This document shows positions 1 through 8,722 of a stretch of DNA of 64,000 nt, piece after piece. Source of the DNA: an uncultured Eubacteriales bacterium (GTDB lineage: Bacteria; Bacillota; Clostridia; Oscillospirales; Oscillospiraceae); assembly GCA_900550165.1 (NCBI GenBank), contig URQY01000007.1, forward strand, positions 1 through 64,000. Direction: 5' to 3'. Positions within the stretch are counted from its first letter, which is position 1; the number at the start of each line of letters is the position of its first letter. Position numbers and translations under genes: made by a program. The notes beneath the pieces were generated by a model that saw nothing but the letters and a program-made list of their open reading frames with translations, had not been told where the DNA came from and did no database searches.

Positions 1-29
1 CGGCAGCGTCAGATGTGTATAAGAGACAG
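1..29. other. Sequencing adapter remnant (Nextera mosaic end)
   Basis: The first 29 bases equal the 3' 29 bases of the Illumina Nextera read-1 transposase adapter and end in the 19-bp Tn5 mosaic end AGATGTGTATAAGAGACAG. This is library DNA, not genome. The contig starts at a tagmentation point, so nothing upstream of base 30 can be inferred. Confidence 0.97.
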
Positions 30-515
30 GAATACCCCCTTTGTATCCCCCAGAGAAGGACGAGGGGAGTCCCCCTCGACCCCCGACATTGCGGGTTTGT
101 AGCTTGAATGACTGCACGCGCTGCGCAGTGTGGGTGCGGTGTACATGGCTGCGCCATGAATCCCTGCGAGTCGTGACCGCTCTCAACCGCGCCTTACTAT
201 CGTGAGGCGCGAGTGACGTTTGCTTGGCGGCAGACTGCCTACCGAATGCGGCATTGCTGACGCTCGCCGCATTGAGAAGTGCCACGATAGACGGAAATTA
301 AGTTGTACTCCTACAAGATGGGCAGAGCGGCAGCGGATAATAGAAGAAAGTCAAATCGTATAGCAGCTTCAAACGCGGCAGCGCCGCGTTATGGGCAGTG
401 CAATCGGCAAGCATTGAAGTTCTTCGAGCTGCTCGCTTGCAATGTGGGCCCTTTCTCTTGGGGGTCAAAGGGGGATATTCTCTTTCCGAGGAAAGAGAAT
501 ATCCCCCTTATCCGC
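30..515. repeat. Palindromic intergenic repeat, copy 1 (left end missing)
   Basis: This is a non-coding stretch built as two divergent half-units. The left half opens with CCCCCTTTG, CCCCCAGAGAAGG and a C-rich block. The right half (about 300-509) carries the reverse-complementary counterparts, such as GAGCGGCAGCGG, GTCAAATCGTATAGCA and CCTTTCTCTTGGGGG. It ends in a perfect 20-bp stem (468-487 with 490-509, 2-nt loop). The same architecture recurs at 4798-5384. The outer left hairpin is cut off by the adapter. No convincing protein is encoded. Confidence 0.8.
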
Positions 516-551
516 ATCCCCTGCACGGTGCAGGGAACAAGCATTTGCCCC

Positions 552-580
552 TTGGCAAAAGCAATCGTTGCTGCTATACT
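552..580 (+). promoter_or_regulatory. Promoter of the XRE-comEC-holA-rnmV run
   Basis: TTGGCA (552-557) and TATACT (575-580) are separated by 17 bp. This is a good vegetative sigma-A match about 70 bp before the first gene and directly after the repeat element. Confidence 0.6.
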
Positions 581-654
581 ACAAAAGGCTCCGTTTGGAC
601 ACAATTACCGGAAATAATGTTGCCGTTTGGTAGCATTGTACCGGGTGATTGTTT

Positions 655-867
655 ATGGATACCAAACGACTGCGTGACCTGCGCGAGGACAATGACAAAA
701 CGCAGCAGCAGATCGCAGATATGCTCAATATGCACCGCAGCGTGTACCGCCGCTACGAGAGCGGCGAGCGCGAGATCCCCGTGTGGGCGGTCATCAAGCT
801 CGCCGACTACTACCGCGTCAGCACCGACTATCTGCTCGGACTGACGGACGACCCCGCGCGCCGATGA
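655..867 (+). CDS. XRE-family helix-turn-helix regulator, 70 aa
   Basis: This is a single HTH_3/Cro-CI domain filling the whole 70-aa protein. The recognition region reads TQQQIADMLNMHRSVYRRYE and is followed by the usual YYRVSTDYLLG helix. The ATG at 655 is preferred to an in-frame TTG at 649 because GGGTGA at 643-648 is correctly spaced for 655. The stop overlaps the comEC start (ATGA), so the two genes are translationally coupled. The target is unknown; autoregulation or control of the downstream run is plausible. Confidence 0.85.
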   Translation: MDTKRLRDLREDNDKTQQQIADMLNMHRSVYRRYESGEREIPVWAVIKLADYYRVSTDYLLGLTDDPARR

Positions 868-3119
868 GGGTATTGGCGATTTTCTGCGCGGCGTTCGCGG
901 CCGGCATCGCGCTCTCGCAGTATTTGCTGAGCGCGCAGTGGGCGCTCATTTTGTGCGGCGGATTTGCCGCCGCTGCGCTCATCATGGGACTCTGCGGCTG
1001 CGCAAGCAAACGCGGAGATTGGGCGAAGCGCGCGTTTTTGTGCGCGCTGGGGCTTGCCTTCGCGTTCGGGTACAACACGCTCTACGCGCATTTTGTCAAA
1101 TCGCCGAACGACGCGCTGCTCGGCACGCAGGACACGGTCGAGGTCGAGCTTCTGGGCTATGCCGAGGAGACGAGCCACGGCGCGAAGGTCACGGTGAAGC
1201 TTCTGAACCGCGGCCTGCCGGGGCGGGCGATCTACTACGGTGACAGTGACCTTCTGGACCTTGCGCCCGGCGCGCACGTGACGGCGGAGGTGCTGCTCAA
1301 CAGCGCGACCGACCCGACGGGGAAGGGGCTGCATCTGCGCAACTTCACGGCCAAGGGCGTTTACATCCTGCTTTATCAGCGCGGCGAGCCAACATATGAC
1401 GCGGCGAACACGGGCGCGCTCAAATACCTGCCGCAGCGCATCGCAAGAGCGCTCGGCGAGACCATCGAGCGCAGCTACAGCGAGCGCGAGGGCGCATTTC
1501 TGCGGGCGCTGCTGCTGGGTGATAAGAAATATCTCGACGAAGAGGACGCGAGCAACTTAGCCGAGGTGGGCCTTTCTCACGTGATGGCGGTCTCGGGCCT
1601 GCACTGCTGCTTTTTAGCATCGCTCATCGGCTCGCTCATGGGAGAGAAACGGAAAAAGCTGCGCTGCGCCGTGACCATTCCGCTCATTTTTCTCTACGCC
1701 TTCGTCACGGGCCTGACGCCGAGCATCCTGCGCGCGTGCATCATGATCTCGATGGGGATGATCGCGCCGCTTTTAGGGCGCGACAACGACCCGCCGACCT
1801 CCATCTCGTTCGCGCTGCTGCTCATCCTGCTCAAAAATCCGTTCGCTATCGCGAGCATCAGCCTGCAGCTCTCGTTTTCCGCGGTGTCGGGCATCATCTG
1901 GCTGACGCCGAAGCTCACAAAGCTTGCCCACGGCAGAAATAAGCTCGTGCGCGCGGGGATGCTGTCGTTTTCGACGACGCTCGGCGCGATGGTGTTTTCC
2001 ACGCCGCTCGCGTGCTACTATTTCGGCACGCTTTCCATCGTGTCGCTTTTGAGCAACCTGCTGTGCCTGTGGCTTGTGAGCGTCGTGTTTGCGCTGGGGC
2101 TTGTTTCGGTGCTGCTTGCGGCGGTCGTGCCGCAGCTCGGCGCGCTCTGCGCGCTTCTGCCGGCGCTCGGCATCCGCGCGGTGCTTTCCATCGCGGGACT
2201 TTTGGAGGAGCTGCCGTTCCACGCCATTTACTTCAATACGGCGTTTTCCGTCGCGTGGCTTGCGTATGTGTACGCGATCTTCGCGGCCTGCGCGCTGGCG
2301 AAAAAGGGAAAATATCGCTGGTGGGCGGCGCTGGGACTGACATTTGTGTCGCTTTTCGCTGCGGCAAAGGTCAACGCGCTGCACTATGAAGAGGGCGGGC
2401 TGAACGTCGTTGCGCTTGACGTGGGGCAGGGGGAGAGCGTGCTGCTCATCTCCGAAGGTCACGCGGCGCTGGTGGACTGCGGCAGCAAGAATTCCTACAT
2501 CGACGCCGGCGCGATCGCGGCGGACTATCTGCGCTCCGCGGGCGCAACGCTTGATTCGGTGGTGCTGACGCACTATCACGAGGATCACGCCAACGGCCTT
2601 GCCGCGCTCTTCGCGCGTATGGACGTCGAGACGATCTACCTTGCCGATATCGACGCAGGCGAGGGCGACCGCGACGAGGTCGAAGCGCTCGCCGGACGTT
2701 ACGGCGTGGACATTCACTATGTCACCGAGGTGACGGACGTGGCAAACGGCGCATCGACCATGACCATCTACCCGCCGGTGGGCGACAAGGGCGCGAACGA
2801 GCTGGGACTGACGATTTTGTGCTCGCTCGGCGACTTTGACACGCTCATCACCGGCGACATGGACGGAAAGACCGAGACAAAGCTTGTCGAGACCTACGAT
2901 TTTCCCGATATCGAGGTGCTGCTCGTCGGGCATCACGGCTCAAAGTATTCGTCCAGCACGACGCTGCTCGAATCGGTGACGCCGGAGGTCGGCGTCATCA
3001 GCGTAGGCGACAACAGCTACGGCCACCCGACGGAGGAAGCGCTGCTGCGCCTGACGGACGCGGGCATGACGGTCTACCGCACGGATATGCAGGGCAACAT
3101 TTTGATCACAGTGGACTGA
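864..3119 (+). CDS. comEC: ComEC/Rec2 DNA-uptake channel
   Basis: This is the inner-membrane channel that passes single-stranded DNA into the cell in natural transformation. The 751-aa protein has N-terminal hydrophobic segments and an OB-like soluble part to about residue 200. A competence-type multi-spanning core follows, with MAVSGLHCCF and LTPSILRACIM as landmarks. The C-terminal metallo-beta-lactamase domain begins near residue 512 (ALDVGQGES), with metal motif THYHEDH near 569 and VGHHGSKYSSS near 689, so the nuclease-like domain looks intact. The start at 864 is chosen from the ATGA overlap with the regulator. Presence does not prove competence, since comEC is kept in many non-transformable Clostridia. 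Confidence 0.95.
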   Translation: MRVLAIFCAAFAAGIALSQYLLSAQWALILCGGFAAAALIMGLCGCASKRGDWAKRAFLCALGLAFAFGYNTLYAHFVKSPNDALLGTQDTVEVELLGYAEETSHGAKVTVKLLNRGLPGRAIYYGDSDLLDLAPGAHVTAEVLLNSATDPTGKGLHLRNFTAKGVYILLYQRGEPTYDAANTGALKYLPQRIARALGETIERSYSEREGAFLRALLLGDKKYLDEEDASNLAEVGLSHVMAVSGLHCCFLASLIGSLMGEKRKKLRCAVTIPLIFLYAFVTGLTPSILRACIMISMGMIAPLLGRDNDPPTSISFALLLILLKNPFAIASISLQLSFSAVSGIIWLTPKLTKLAHGRNKLVRAGMLSFSTTLGAMVFSTPLACYYFGTLSIVSLLSNLLCLWLVSVVFALGLVSVLLAAVVPQLGALCALLPALGIRAVLSIAGLLEELPFHAIYFNTAFSVAWLAYVYAIFAACALAKKGKYRWWAALGLTFVSLFAAAKVNALHYEEGGLNVVALDVGQGESVLLISEGHAALVDCGSKNSYIDAGAIAADYLRSAGATLDSVVLTHYHEDHANGLAALFARMDVETIYLADIDAGEGDRDEVEALAGRYGVDIHYVTEVTDVANGASTMTIYPPVGDKGANELGLTILCSLGDFDTLITGDMDGKTETKLVETYDFPDIEVLLVGHHGSKYSSSTTLLESVTPEVGVISVGDNSYGHPTEEALLRLTDAGMTVYRTDMQGNILITVD

Positions 3120-3128
3120 GAGGACTTC

Positions 3129-4172
3129 ATGGCAGAGAGAAAAACGCCCAACAAGGGCTATCAGAAATTGAAAAGCGACCTGAGTGCGGGAAACGTCGGT
3201 CAGGTCTATATCTTTTACGGCGAGGAGAGCTATCTTCGCGAATACTATTTGGGCGAGATCCGGAAAAAGCTCGTTCCTGCGGGCTTTGAGGAGTTCAACT
3301 ACCATCGTCTGAGCGGAAAAACGCTCACGATGCAGGAGCTGAACGAAGCGGTCGAGGCGATGCCGATGATGGCCGAGCGCACGCTCGTCGTGGTGACGGA
3401 CTGCGACCTCTTCAAGCTCCCCGAGGAGCAGCGCACGGCGCTCATCGCGCTGCTGAACGATTTTCCGCCGTACTGCTGCCTGGTGTTCGTGTACGATCTC
3501 ATCGAGTATAAGCCGAGCAAGACGTATAAAAAGCTCTACGAAGCGCTCGACAAAAACGCGCAGAGCGTCAAGTTCGAGGCGCAGGAGCGCAGCGACCTCA
3601 TCAACTGGATCGCGCGGCGCTTCCGCGCGCTGGGGAAGGGCATCGACGCGCAGACGGCGGAGCATCTGATCTTCACCTGCGGCGCGCTGATGACCGGCCT
3701 TGTGCCGGAGATCGAGAAGATCGGAGCCTACGCCAAAGGGAAGAACATTACGGTCGACGATATCAACGCTGTGGCGGACCCGGTGCTCGACGCGGTGGTG
3801 TTCGACATGACAAACGCCATCACGAAGGGAAATTACAAGCGCGCATCGGAGCTGTTGGGCCAACTGCTCAAAAAGCAGGAGGAGCCGTTTGTGATCCTGG
3901 CCGTCATCAGCAAGGAGCTGCGGCGCATTTACACCGCGCGCATCGCGCTCGACAACGGTAAGGACAAGCTCTGGCTCATGGAGCTGTGGGGGATGCGCTC
4001 GGACTATCCCGCGCGGCTTTTGATGGAGGCGGCGCGCAAGACAACGAGCGAATGGTGCAGCCAGAGCCTTTTGATGTGCCAGCGGCTCGACCAGCGCATG
4101 AAGAGCGAAAAGGGCATCGACAGCGAGGGCGAGCTCAAGCTGCTGCTGATGCGCCTTGCACAGGGGAAGTGA
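3129..4172 (+). CDS. holA: DNA polymerase III subunit delta
   Basis: This 347-aa protein of normal HolA length is the clamp-loader subunit that opens the beta clamp. The N-terminal region (GQVYIFYGEESYLREYYLGE) is typical of the family, followed by the degenerate AAA+ core and helical collar. It starts 9 bp after comEC. The comEC-holA order is a common Firmicute arrangement. The gene is essential in characterised bacteria. Confidence 0.93.
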   Translation: MAERKTPNKGYQKLKSDLSAGNVGQVYIFYGEESYLREYYLGEIRKKLVPAGFEEFNYHRLSGKTLTMQELNEAVEAMPMMAERTLVVVTDCDLFKLPEEQRTALIALLNDFPPYCCLVFVYDLIEYKPSKTYKKLYEALDKNAQSVKFEAQERSDLINWIARRFRALGKGIDAQTAEHLIFTCGALMTGLVPEIEKIGAYAKGKNITVDDINAVADPVLDAVVFDMTNAITKGNYKRASELLGQLLKKQEEPFVILAVISKELRRIYTARIALDNGKDKLWLMELWGMRSDYPARLLMEAARKTTSEWCSQSLLMCQRLDQRMKSEKGIDSEGELKLLLMRLAQGK

Positions 4173-4176
4173 GAGC

Positions 4177-4758
4177 ATGGCAAAGCCGAAGGTAAAGGAA
4201 GTCATCGTCGTCGAGGGGCGGTATGACAAAAACACGCTCTTGCAGGTCGTGGACGCGGTCATCGTGGAGCTCGGCGGCTTCGCCGTCTTCAACGATAAAG
4301 AGAAGCAGGCCTTTTTGAGAAAGCTTGCCAAAGAGCGGGGCATCATCCTCTTCACCGACCCCGACGGCGCGGGCTTTGTCATCCGCAACCGCATCAAGGG
4401 CAACATTCCCGAGGGGCGTGTGCTGCACGCATACGTGCCGGACATCTACGGCAAGGAAAAGCGCAAGCGTAAGGGCGGAAAAGAAGGCAAGCTCGGCGTT
4501 GAGGGCATGAGGCCGGAAATTCTGCTCGACGCCCTCCGTCGTGCGGGCGCGACCATTGATGAAAGGAGTGCTGTAAAGGAGAATTCCATCACGAAGGCGG
4601 ACCTTTATGAGCTTGGCCTGATCGGTCCGGACAGCGTGGAAAAGCGTAAGGCGCTGTGCAAAAAATTGGAGCTGCCCGAGCATTTGAACGCCAATGCGCT
4701 GCTGGATGTGCTCAATTTGCTGATGAGCAGGGAAGAGCTTGAGGGCCTCTTTCGATGA
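4177..4758 (+). CDS. rnmV: Ribonuclease M5-like Toprim protein
   Basis: This 193-aa protein opens with a Toprim domain: glutamate motif IVVEGRYDKNTL (residues 9-20) and metal motif FTDPDGAGF near residue 58. RNase M5 performs final 5S rRNA maturation in low-GC Gram-positives. The ATG at 4177 has AGGGGAA at 4162-4168 and lies 4 bp after holA. The C-terminal helical part matches the M5 family in length. Confusion with other small Toprim proteins is possible but less likely. Confidence 0.87.
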   Translation: MAKPKVKEVIVVEGRYDKNTLLQVVDAVIVELGGFAVFNDKEKQAFLRKLAKERGIILFTDPDGAGFVIRNRIKGNIPEGRVLHAYVPDIYGKEKRKRKGGKEGKLGVEGMRPEILLDALRRAGATIDERSAVKENSITKADLYELGLIGPDSVEKRKALCKKLELPEHLNANALLDVLNLLMSREELEGLFR

Positions 4759-4797
4759 AAGAGGGGGAAGTTGTTTCCTGATCCGGGAAACGGCGGA

Positions 4798-5384
4798 CAA
4801 AGGGGGTATTCTCTTTCCGAAGAGAATACCCCCTTTGAACCCCCAGAGAAAGGCGAGGGGCGTCCCCCTCGACCCCCGGCATTGCGGGATTTGGGCTTGA
4901 AGAGCTGCGCAGCCTGCGGAATCGGGTGCCTGCCAAGTGTTGCTGCAAGACGATTTGACTTCCTTCTACTACCCGCTGCCGCTCTGCCTGCGTGTCGGCA
5001 GTCTTACGCAATCTCCTCCTACTTTGGATTTTATCAGCCTTGCAGGTGCCTGCCAAGGCGCGGCATTGCTTCGCTCGCCGCGTTTGTTCGCACTATCCGG
5101 TAGAAGGTGGTAGAACTGCACTCACCGCGGCAGGCACCACCGAAAATGCCTGCACCACCGACAGAAGAAAATTAGGCTGCACCGACGCAAGAGCGGCAGC
5201 GGGTAATAGGAGTAGGCCAAATCGTATAGCACCACCAATGGCGGCGAGCGAAGCAATGCCGCCGCGCAGGGCACTCTCAATCCGCAGGCGCCGCACTTCT
5301 TCGGGCTTGAGACTGCCGATGCAAGCCTTTCTCTTGGGGTTCCAAAGGGGCCATTCTCTTTTGCGAAAGAGAATGGCCCCTTTG
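4798..5384. repeat. Palindromic intergenic repeat, copy 2 (complete)
   Basis: This fills the 679-bp gap between rnmV and the aminotransferase gene. It opens with a perfect 18-bp stem (4798-4815 with 4820-4837) and closes with a perfect 19-bp stem (5343-5361 with 5366-5384). Both carry the CAAAGGGG...ATTCTCTT signature. Between them the left and right halves are imperfect reverse complements: CCCCCAGAGAAAGG near 4840 pairs with CCTTTCTCTTGGGG near 5327, GACTTCCTTCTACTACCCGC pairs with its counterpart near 5200, and GGCATTGCTTCGCTCGCCGC near 5063 pairs with GGCGAGCGAAGCAATGCC. No gene is supported in 4759-5437. A further GC-rich 8-bp stem lies at 5391-5410. Confidence 0.85.
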
Positions 5385-5437
5385 ATTCGTGCAGCGCCAA
5401 AAGGCGCTGCCATCTCACCCCCGCCATGCGGGAAAAA

Positions 5438-6601
5438 TCACATCATATCCTTGATATGAGAAAGCCGATCCAGCGCAGCATACAGCGTTTCATCCTTCTT
5501 GGCAAAGTGCAGGCGCACGATGTTGTTGATGGGCTCATTGAAGAACGAGCTGCCGGGCACGGCGCCGACGCCGGCCTTGCGCGCGAGCTGCTCGCAGAAG
5601 TCCACATCGCTCTGCCCCTTCTTCAGGTACGGGGAGATATCGGCCAGCACAAAGTAGGTGCCCTCGGGATCGGTGAAGGGAATGCCGATATCGCGCATCC
5701 CCTCGGTGAAGATCTTCTTCATGTGCGCGTAGTGCGCGCCGAACTCATCGTAATAGCTCTGCGGCATATTGAGACCGACGACGGCAGCCTCCATCAGCGG
5801 CGACGGGCAGCCCACGGCGTTGAAGTCGTGGTACTGGCGAATGCGCGCCATGATGTTTTCCGGCGCAATGGCATAGCCGAGTCTCCAGCCGGTGACGGAA
5901 TAGGTCTTGGACAGGGAGGAGCAGGACACCGTGCGCTCCCACATACCGGGAATGCTGTTCATATAGACGTGCTTGCGGCCGTCGTAGATGATATGCTCAT
6001 ACACCTCGTCCATGATGGCGTAAACGTCATAGCGGATGCAGAGGTCGGCGATGGTCTTGAGCTCCTCTTCCGTAAACACCTTGCCGCTCGGATTTGAGGG
6101 GTTGCAGATGATGATGGCCTTTGCGCCACCGCGGAAGGCATCCTCCAGCACGTTCGGGTCAAAGGAGAACGTCGGCGGATTCAGCGGGACAAAAACCGGC
6201 TCGCAGTCGGCCATGATGACCTGCGCGCGGTAATTTTCAAAGAAGGGGGAGAACATCACAACGCGGTCGCCGGGATTGGTCAGTGCAAAGAGCGTGTCGA
6301 CCATGGCCTCGGTCGAGCCGATGGTCGCGACGATCTCGGTCTCGGGGTCGATGGTGCGGCCCATGAAATGGCCGCATTTGCGCGCGATGGCCTGGCGGAA
6401 GTTCGGCGCGCCCATCGTGATGGGATACTGGTGGGGACCCTCGTGGCTCACGACCTCGAGACGGTCCATCATCTCCTTGGGCGGGTCAAAATCGGGGAAG
6501 CCCTGCGCTAAGTTGATCGCGCCGCATTCGTTGGAGATGCGGGTCATTCTGCGAATGACGGAATCGGTAAAATGCTGGTTTCTTCTGCTCATTTCCTGCA
6601 T
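5438..6601 (-). CDS. Class I/II pyridoxal-phosphate aminotransferase
   Basis: This 387-aa fold-type I aminotransferase has INLAQGFPDFDPP at the substrate end, the CNPSNPSGKV motif and DEVYEHI with the PLP-contacting Asp. The Schiff-base lysine is in SSLSKTYSVTGWRLGY. It is close to aspartate/aromatic aminotransferases (AspC/PatA-type); the exact amino donor cannot be read from sequence. AAAGGAC lies about 9 bp before the ATG. The gene is monocistronic, with its own promoter at 6674-6701. Confidence 0.9.
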   Translation of the reverse strand: MQEMSRRNQHFTDSVIRRMTRISNECGAINLAQGFPDFDPPKEMMDRLEVVSHEGPHQYPITMGAPNFRQAIARKCGHFMGRTIDPETEIVATIGSTEAMVDTLFALTNPGDRVVMFSPFFENYRAQVIMADCEPVFVPLNPPTFSFDPNVLEDAFRGGAKAIIICNPSNPSGKVFTEEELKTIADLCIRYDVYAIMDEVYEHIIYDGRKHVYMNSIPGMWERTVSCSSLSKTYSVTGWRLGYAIAPENIMARIRQYHDFNAVGCPSPLMEAAVVGLNMPQSYYDEFGAHYAHMKKIFTEGMRDIGIPFTDPEGTYFVLADISPYLKKGQSDVDFCEQLARKAGVGAVPGSSFFNEPINNIVRLHFAKKDETLYAALDRLSHIKDMM

Positions 6602-6673
6602 GGGAGTGCCGTCCTTTCATGCGTACAGTGCGGGGGATCGCTCGCAGAGCCGCGGTAAAATGAAGTTGTTCTT

Positions 6674-6701
6674 ATATTACATGAAGATGAGAAAATGTCA
6701 A
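6674..6701 (-). promoter_or_regulatory. Promoter of the aminotransferase gene
   Basis: On the minus strand, a perfect TTGACA (6696-6701) is followed after 16 bp by TAATAT (6674-6679). The untranslated leader is about 65 nt. Confidence 0.75.
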
Positions 6702-6818
6702 GTATTGTGAAAGTATCAAGAGCAAACTTTGACGCTTTGCCGTGGTGGAGCAGTAGCAAGCACGCTTCTTTTGTATAGAATGGAGCAGGCAGACGCCGAA
6801 AAAGGAGGGGAAGGAGCT

Positions 6819-7010
6819 ATGTATCCCGGCTTTGGGCCGCGTCCGCCCGGTCCGCCGCCCGGCGGAGGTCCGTGGCACTGTGTCGGCCTGTGCGCGCTGG
6901 CGCTGGGACTCGGCATTTTCATCGCAGCCGTTTTTCCGGTGGGAGCGCTGATGTTTCTGGTCGCGTTTCTTCTCATCTTCTGCGGTCTTGGCTGCTTGCG
7001 CAGATTTTAG
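6819..7010 (+). CDS. Small membrane protein, Pro/Gly-rich N terminus, 63 aa
   Basis: The first 20 residues are rich in Pro and Gly (RPPGPPPGGG). Two hydrophobic stretches follow (residues 24-43 and 45-58), separated only by a short turn, with a CLRRF tail. The ATG at 6819 has AAGGAG at 6811-6816. It lies 15 bp before spoVM, so it is probably co-transcribed. No known family was recognised; its place beside spoVM-sipL-spoIVA suggests a sporulation membrane role, which is inference. Confidence 0.65.
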   Translation: MYPGFGPRPPGPPPGGGPWHCVGLCALALGLGIFIAAVFPVGALMFLVAFLLIFCGLGCLRRF

Positions 7011-7025
7011 TCAGGAGGGATGGAT

Positions 7026-7106
7026 ATGAAAATCGTGGTGTGGAAGTCTCCGAAGGTGCTCAGCACGCTGCTGCGGCGCGTGTTCGGCGTGAAGGAGGAG
7101 GCATAA
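7026..7106 (+). CDS. spoVM: Stage V sporulation protein M, 26 aa
   Basis: This 26-residue amphipathic peptide (MKIVVWKSPKVLSTLLRRVF, then GVKEEA) has the length and layout of SpoVM (the Bacillus subtilis protein is also 26 aa): a short basic lead, a Pro near position 9, one amphipathic helix and a charged tail. SpoVM recognises the curved forespore membrane and anchors SpoIVA. AGGAGG at 7013-7018 is 7 bp from the ATG; an in-frame ATG at 7020 is too close to that site. spoIVA and sipL follow at once, which supports the call. It is short enough to be missed by automatic gene finders. Confidence 0.9.
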   Translation: MKIVVWKSPKVLSTLLRRVFGVKEEA

Positions 7107-7129
7107 AGCGCGTCCGCACGGCATAGAGT
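7101..7129 (+). promoter_or_regulatory. Possible sigma-E promoter of sipL-spoIVA
   Basis: GCATAAA (7101-7107), a 14-bp spacer and CATAGAGT (7122-7129) fit the mother-cell sigma-E pattern (ATA-containing -35, CATANNNT -10). It overlaps the spoVM stop codon and sits 33 bp before sipL. Sigma-E control of spoIVA is established in related organisms; this particular site is inference. Confidence 0.45.
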
Positions 7130-7162
7130 GAAGCAACACAATGCCGAAGGAGAGGGACCGCA

Positions 7163-8704
7163 ATGGAATTGGAGTTAAAAAAAGAGCAATTTGCCTGCTG
7201 CCGCGCGCTGCCGCCGCTGAGTGACACGCATGAGGAAACGGCAGAGACGATCGTGCCGGACTACTTACCGGATATCGGGCGCATCGTGGACTCATGCGGC
7301 TGCCTGCTGCTGCGCAGCCGCGAGATATCGGATGGACGCGTGAGCGTTTCCGGCCTTGTGCGCATGACGCTTTTGTACGCGCCGGAGGACGGCCAGGGGC
7401 TCAAGTCGTTTGAATACACGCTGCCGCTTGAATACAGCATGGAGGGCCGTCTGGCTGAAGGCGCGGCGGACACCTGCCTCGAGGGGCGGCTCAGCTCCTG
7501 TGAGGTGCGGATGCTCAACCCGCGCAAGATCTTTACGCGCGTGGGGGTCGAGCTGACGCTCGCGCCCTATGCGAGCGCCGTGCTGAGCATTTGCAGCGGC
7601 GTTGCCGAGCAGGAGAGCTGCGGGATCGAAACGCTGTGCGAAAAACGCGAGGTCGCGATGATCCGCGCCGTGCGGGAGAAGGATTTTACCTTTTCCGATG
7701 AGATCCTGCTTTCAAGCACGAAGGACCCCATCCGCGAGCTGCTGTGCTCAAAATATACGCTGCGCGTGACGGACTGCCGGCCGGTCGGCAATAAGATCGT
7801 GCTCAAGGGCGTCGCATACCTTGAGCTTTTGTACCTTGACGCGGGCGGAAATGTGACGCGGTCGAGCAGTGAGCTGCCGTTTTCACAGATCCTCGACGGC
7901 CTTCCCGAGGAGAGCGGTGAAACGACGGCGCGCGCGGTGCTGCGCCTGACAGGTGCGGAGGTCCGCATCGGCAGCGAGAGCGAGCCGGACAACGAGCGTC
8001 TTGTTTCGCTGCGGCTTTACATCAGCGCCTTCGTCGTGCTGCGCGAGGTGCGCACCGTCTGCTGTATCGCCGATCTCTACAGCACGATGTACGATCTGAG
8101 CGTCAAGGCCGAGAATGTCGAGCTTTCCGATGACGCGGCGCTCTTCACACGCGAACAGCTCGTCCGGGAAAAGATCGAGACCGGGGCCGAGGTACAGAGC
8201 ATCCTGTCGACAGACATTTCCTTCGGCGCGGCCGGTGTGAGCGGCAGCGGAAGCGACGCCGAGCTGCGCACAACGGCGGATCTGCGCGTGCTGTATCTTG
8301 ATGAGAACGGCGCGCCGCTGCGCTCCGAGCGGCGCATCGAGGTCCTGCTGTCAACAGACCTTCCGACCTCCGGGCGCGTGCGGCTGTACGGCGTGAGCGC
8401 GGGAGAGGTCTCGACGGTCATCGGCGACGGCGGCGTGGAGCTGCGATTCCCCGTGATCTTCACGCTCGGCGTTGCGGAAACGCCCTGCTATCCGTGCCTG
8501 ATGAGCCTGCAGGCGGAAAAGCGAACGGAAAAGGACGAAAATGCACCGTCGCTCGTGCTGCGCGCACTGAAGCAGGGCGAGCGGCTGTGGGACCTTGCCA
8601 AGCAGTATCGCACAACGGTCAGCGACATCCTTGCCGCCAATGACATGGCGGAGGAAGCCGCCGCAGCGGTCGGAAAGCTGCTGCTCATCCCGCGCAGGCG
8701 CTGA
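7163..8704 (+). CDS. sipL: SipL-like SpoIVA-interacting protein (DUF3794 + LysM)
   Basis: This 513-aa protein starts with a conserved segment (HEETAETIVPDYLPDIGRIV) and carries repeated DUF3794-type beta domains over roughly residues 40-440. It ends in a LysM domain near 465-512 (GERLWDLAKQYRTTVSDILA). This is the architecture of Clostridioides difficile SipL, whose LysM domain binds SpoIVA to attach the coat to the forespore. It lies 18 bp before spoIVA with GGAGG between, so the two are an operon. Confidence 0.88.
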   Translation: MELELKKEQFACCRALPPLSDTHEETAETIVPDYLPDIGRIVDSCGCLLLRSREISDGRVSVSGLVRMTLLYAPEDGQGLKSFEYTLPLEYSMEGRLAEGAADTCLEGRLSSCEVRMLNPRKIFTRVGVELTLAPYASAVLSICSGVAEQESCGIETLCEKREVAMIRAVREKDFTFSDEILLSSTKDPIRELLCSKYTLRVTDCRPVGNKIVLKGVAYLELLYLDAGGNVTRSSSELPFSQILDGLPEESGETTARAVLRLTGAEVRIGSESEPDNERLVSLRLYISAFVVLREVRTVCCIADLYSTMYDLSVKAENVELSDDAALFTREQLVREKIETGAEVQSILSTDISFGAAGVSGSGSDAELRTTADLRVLYLDENGAPLRSERRIEVLLSTDLPTSGRVRLYGVSAGEVSTVIGDGGVELRFPVIFTLGVAETPCYPCLMSLQAEKRTEKDENAPSLVLRALKQGERLWDLAKQYRTTVSDILAANDMAEEAAAAVGKLLLIPRRR

Positions 8705-8722
8705 GAAACGGAGGAAGAGACA

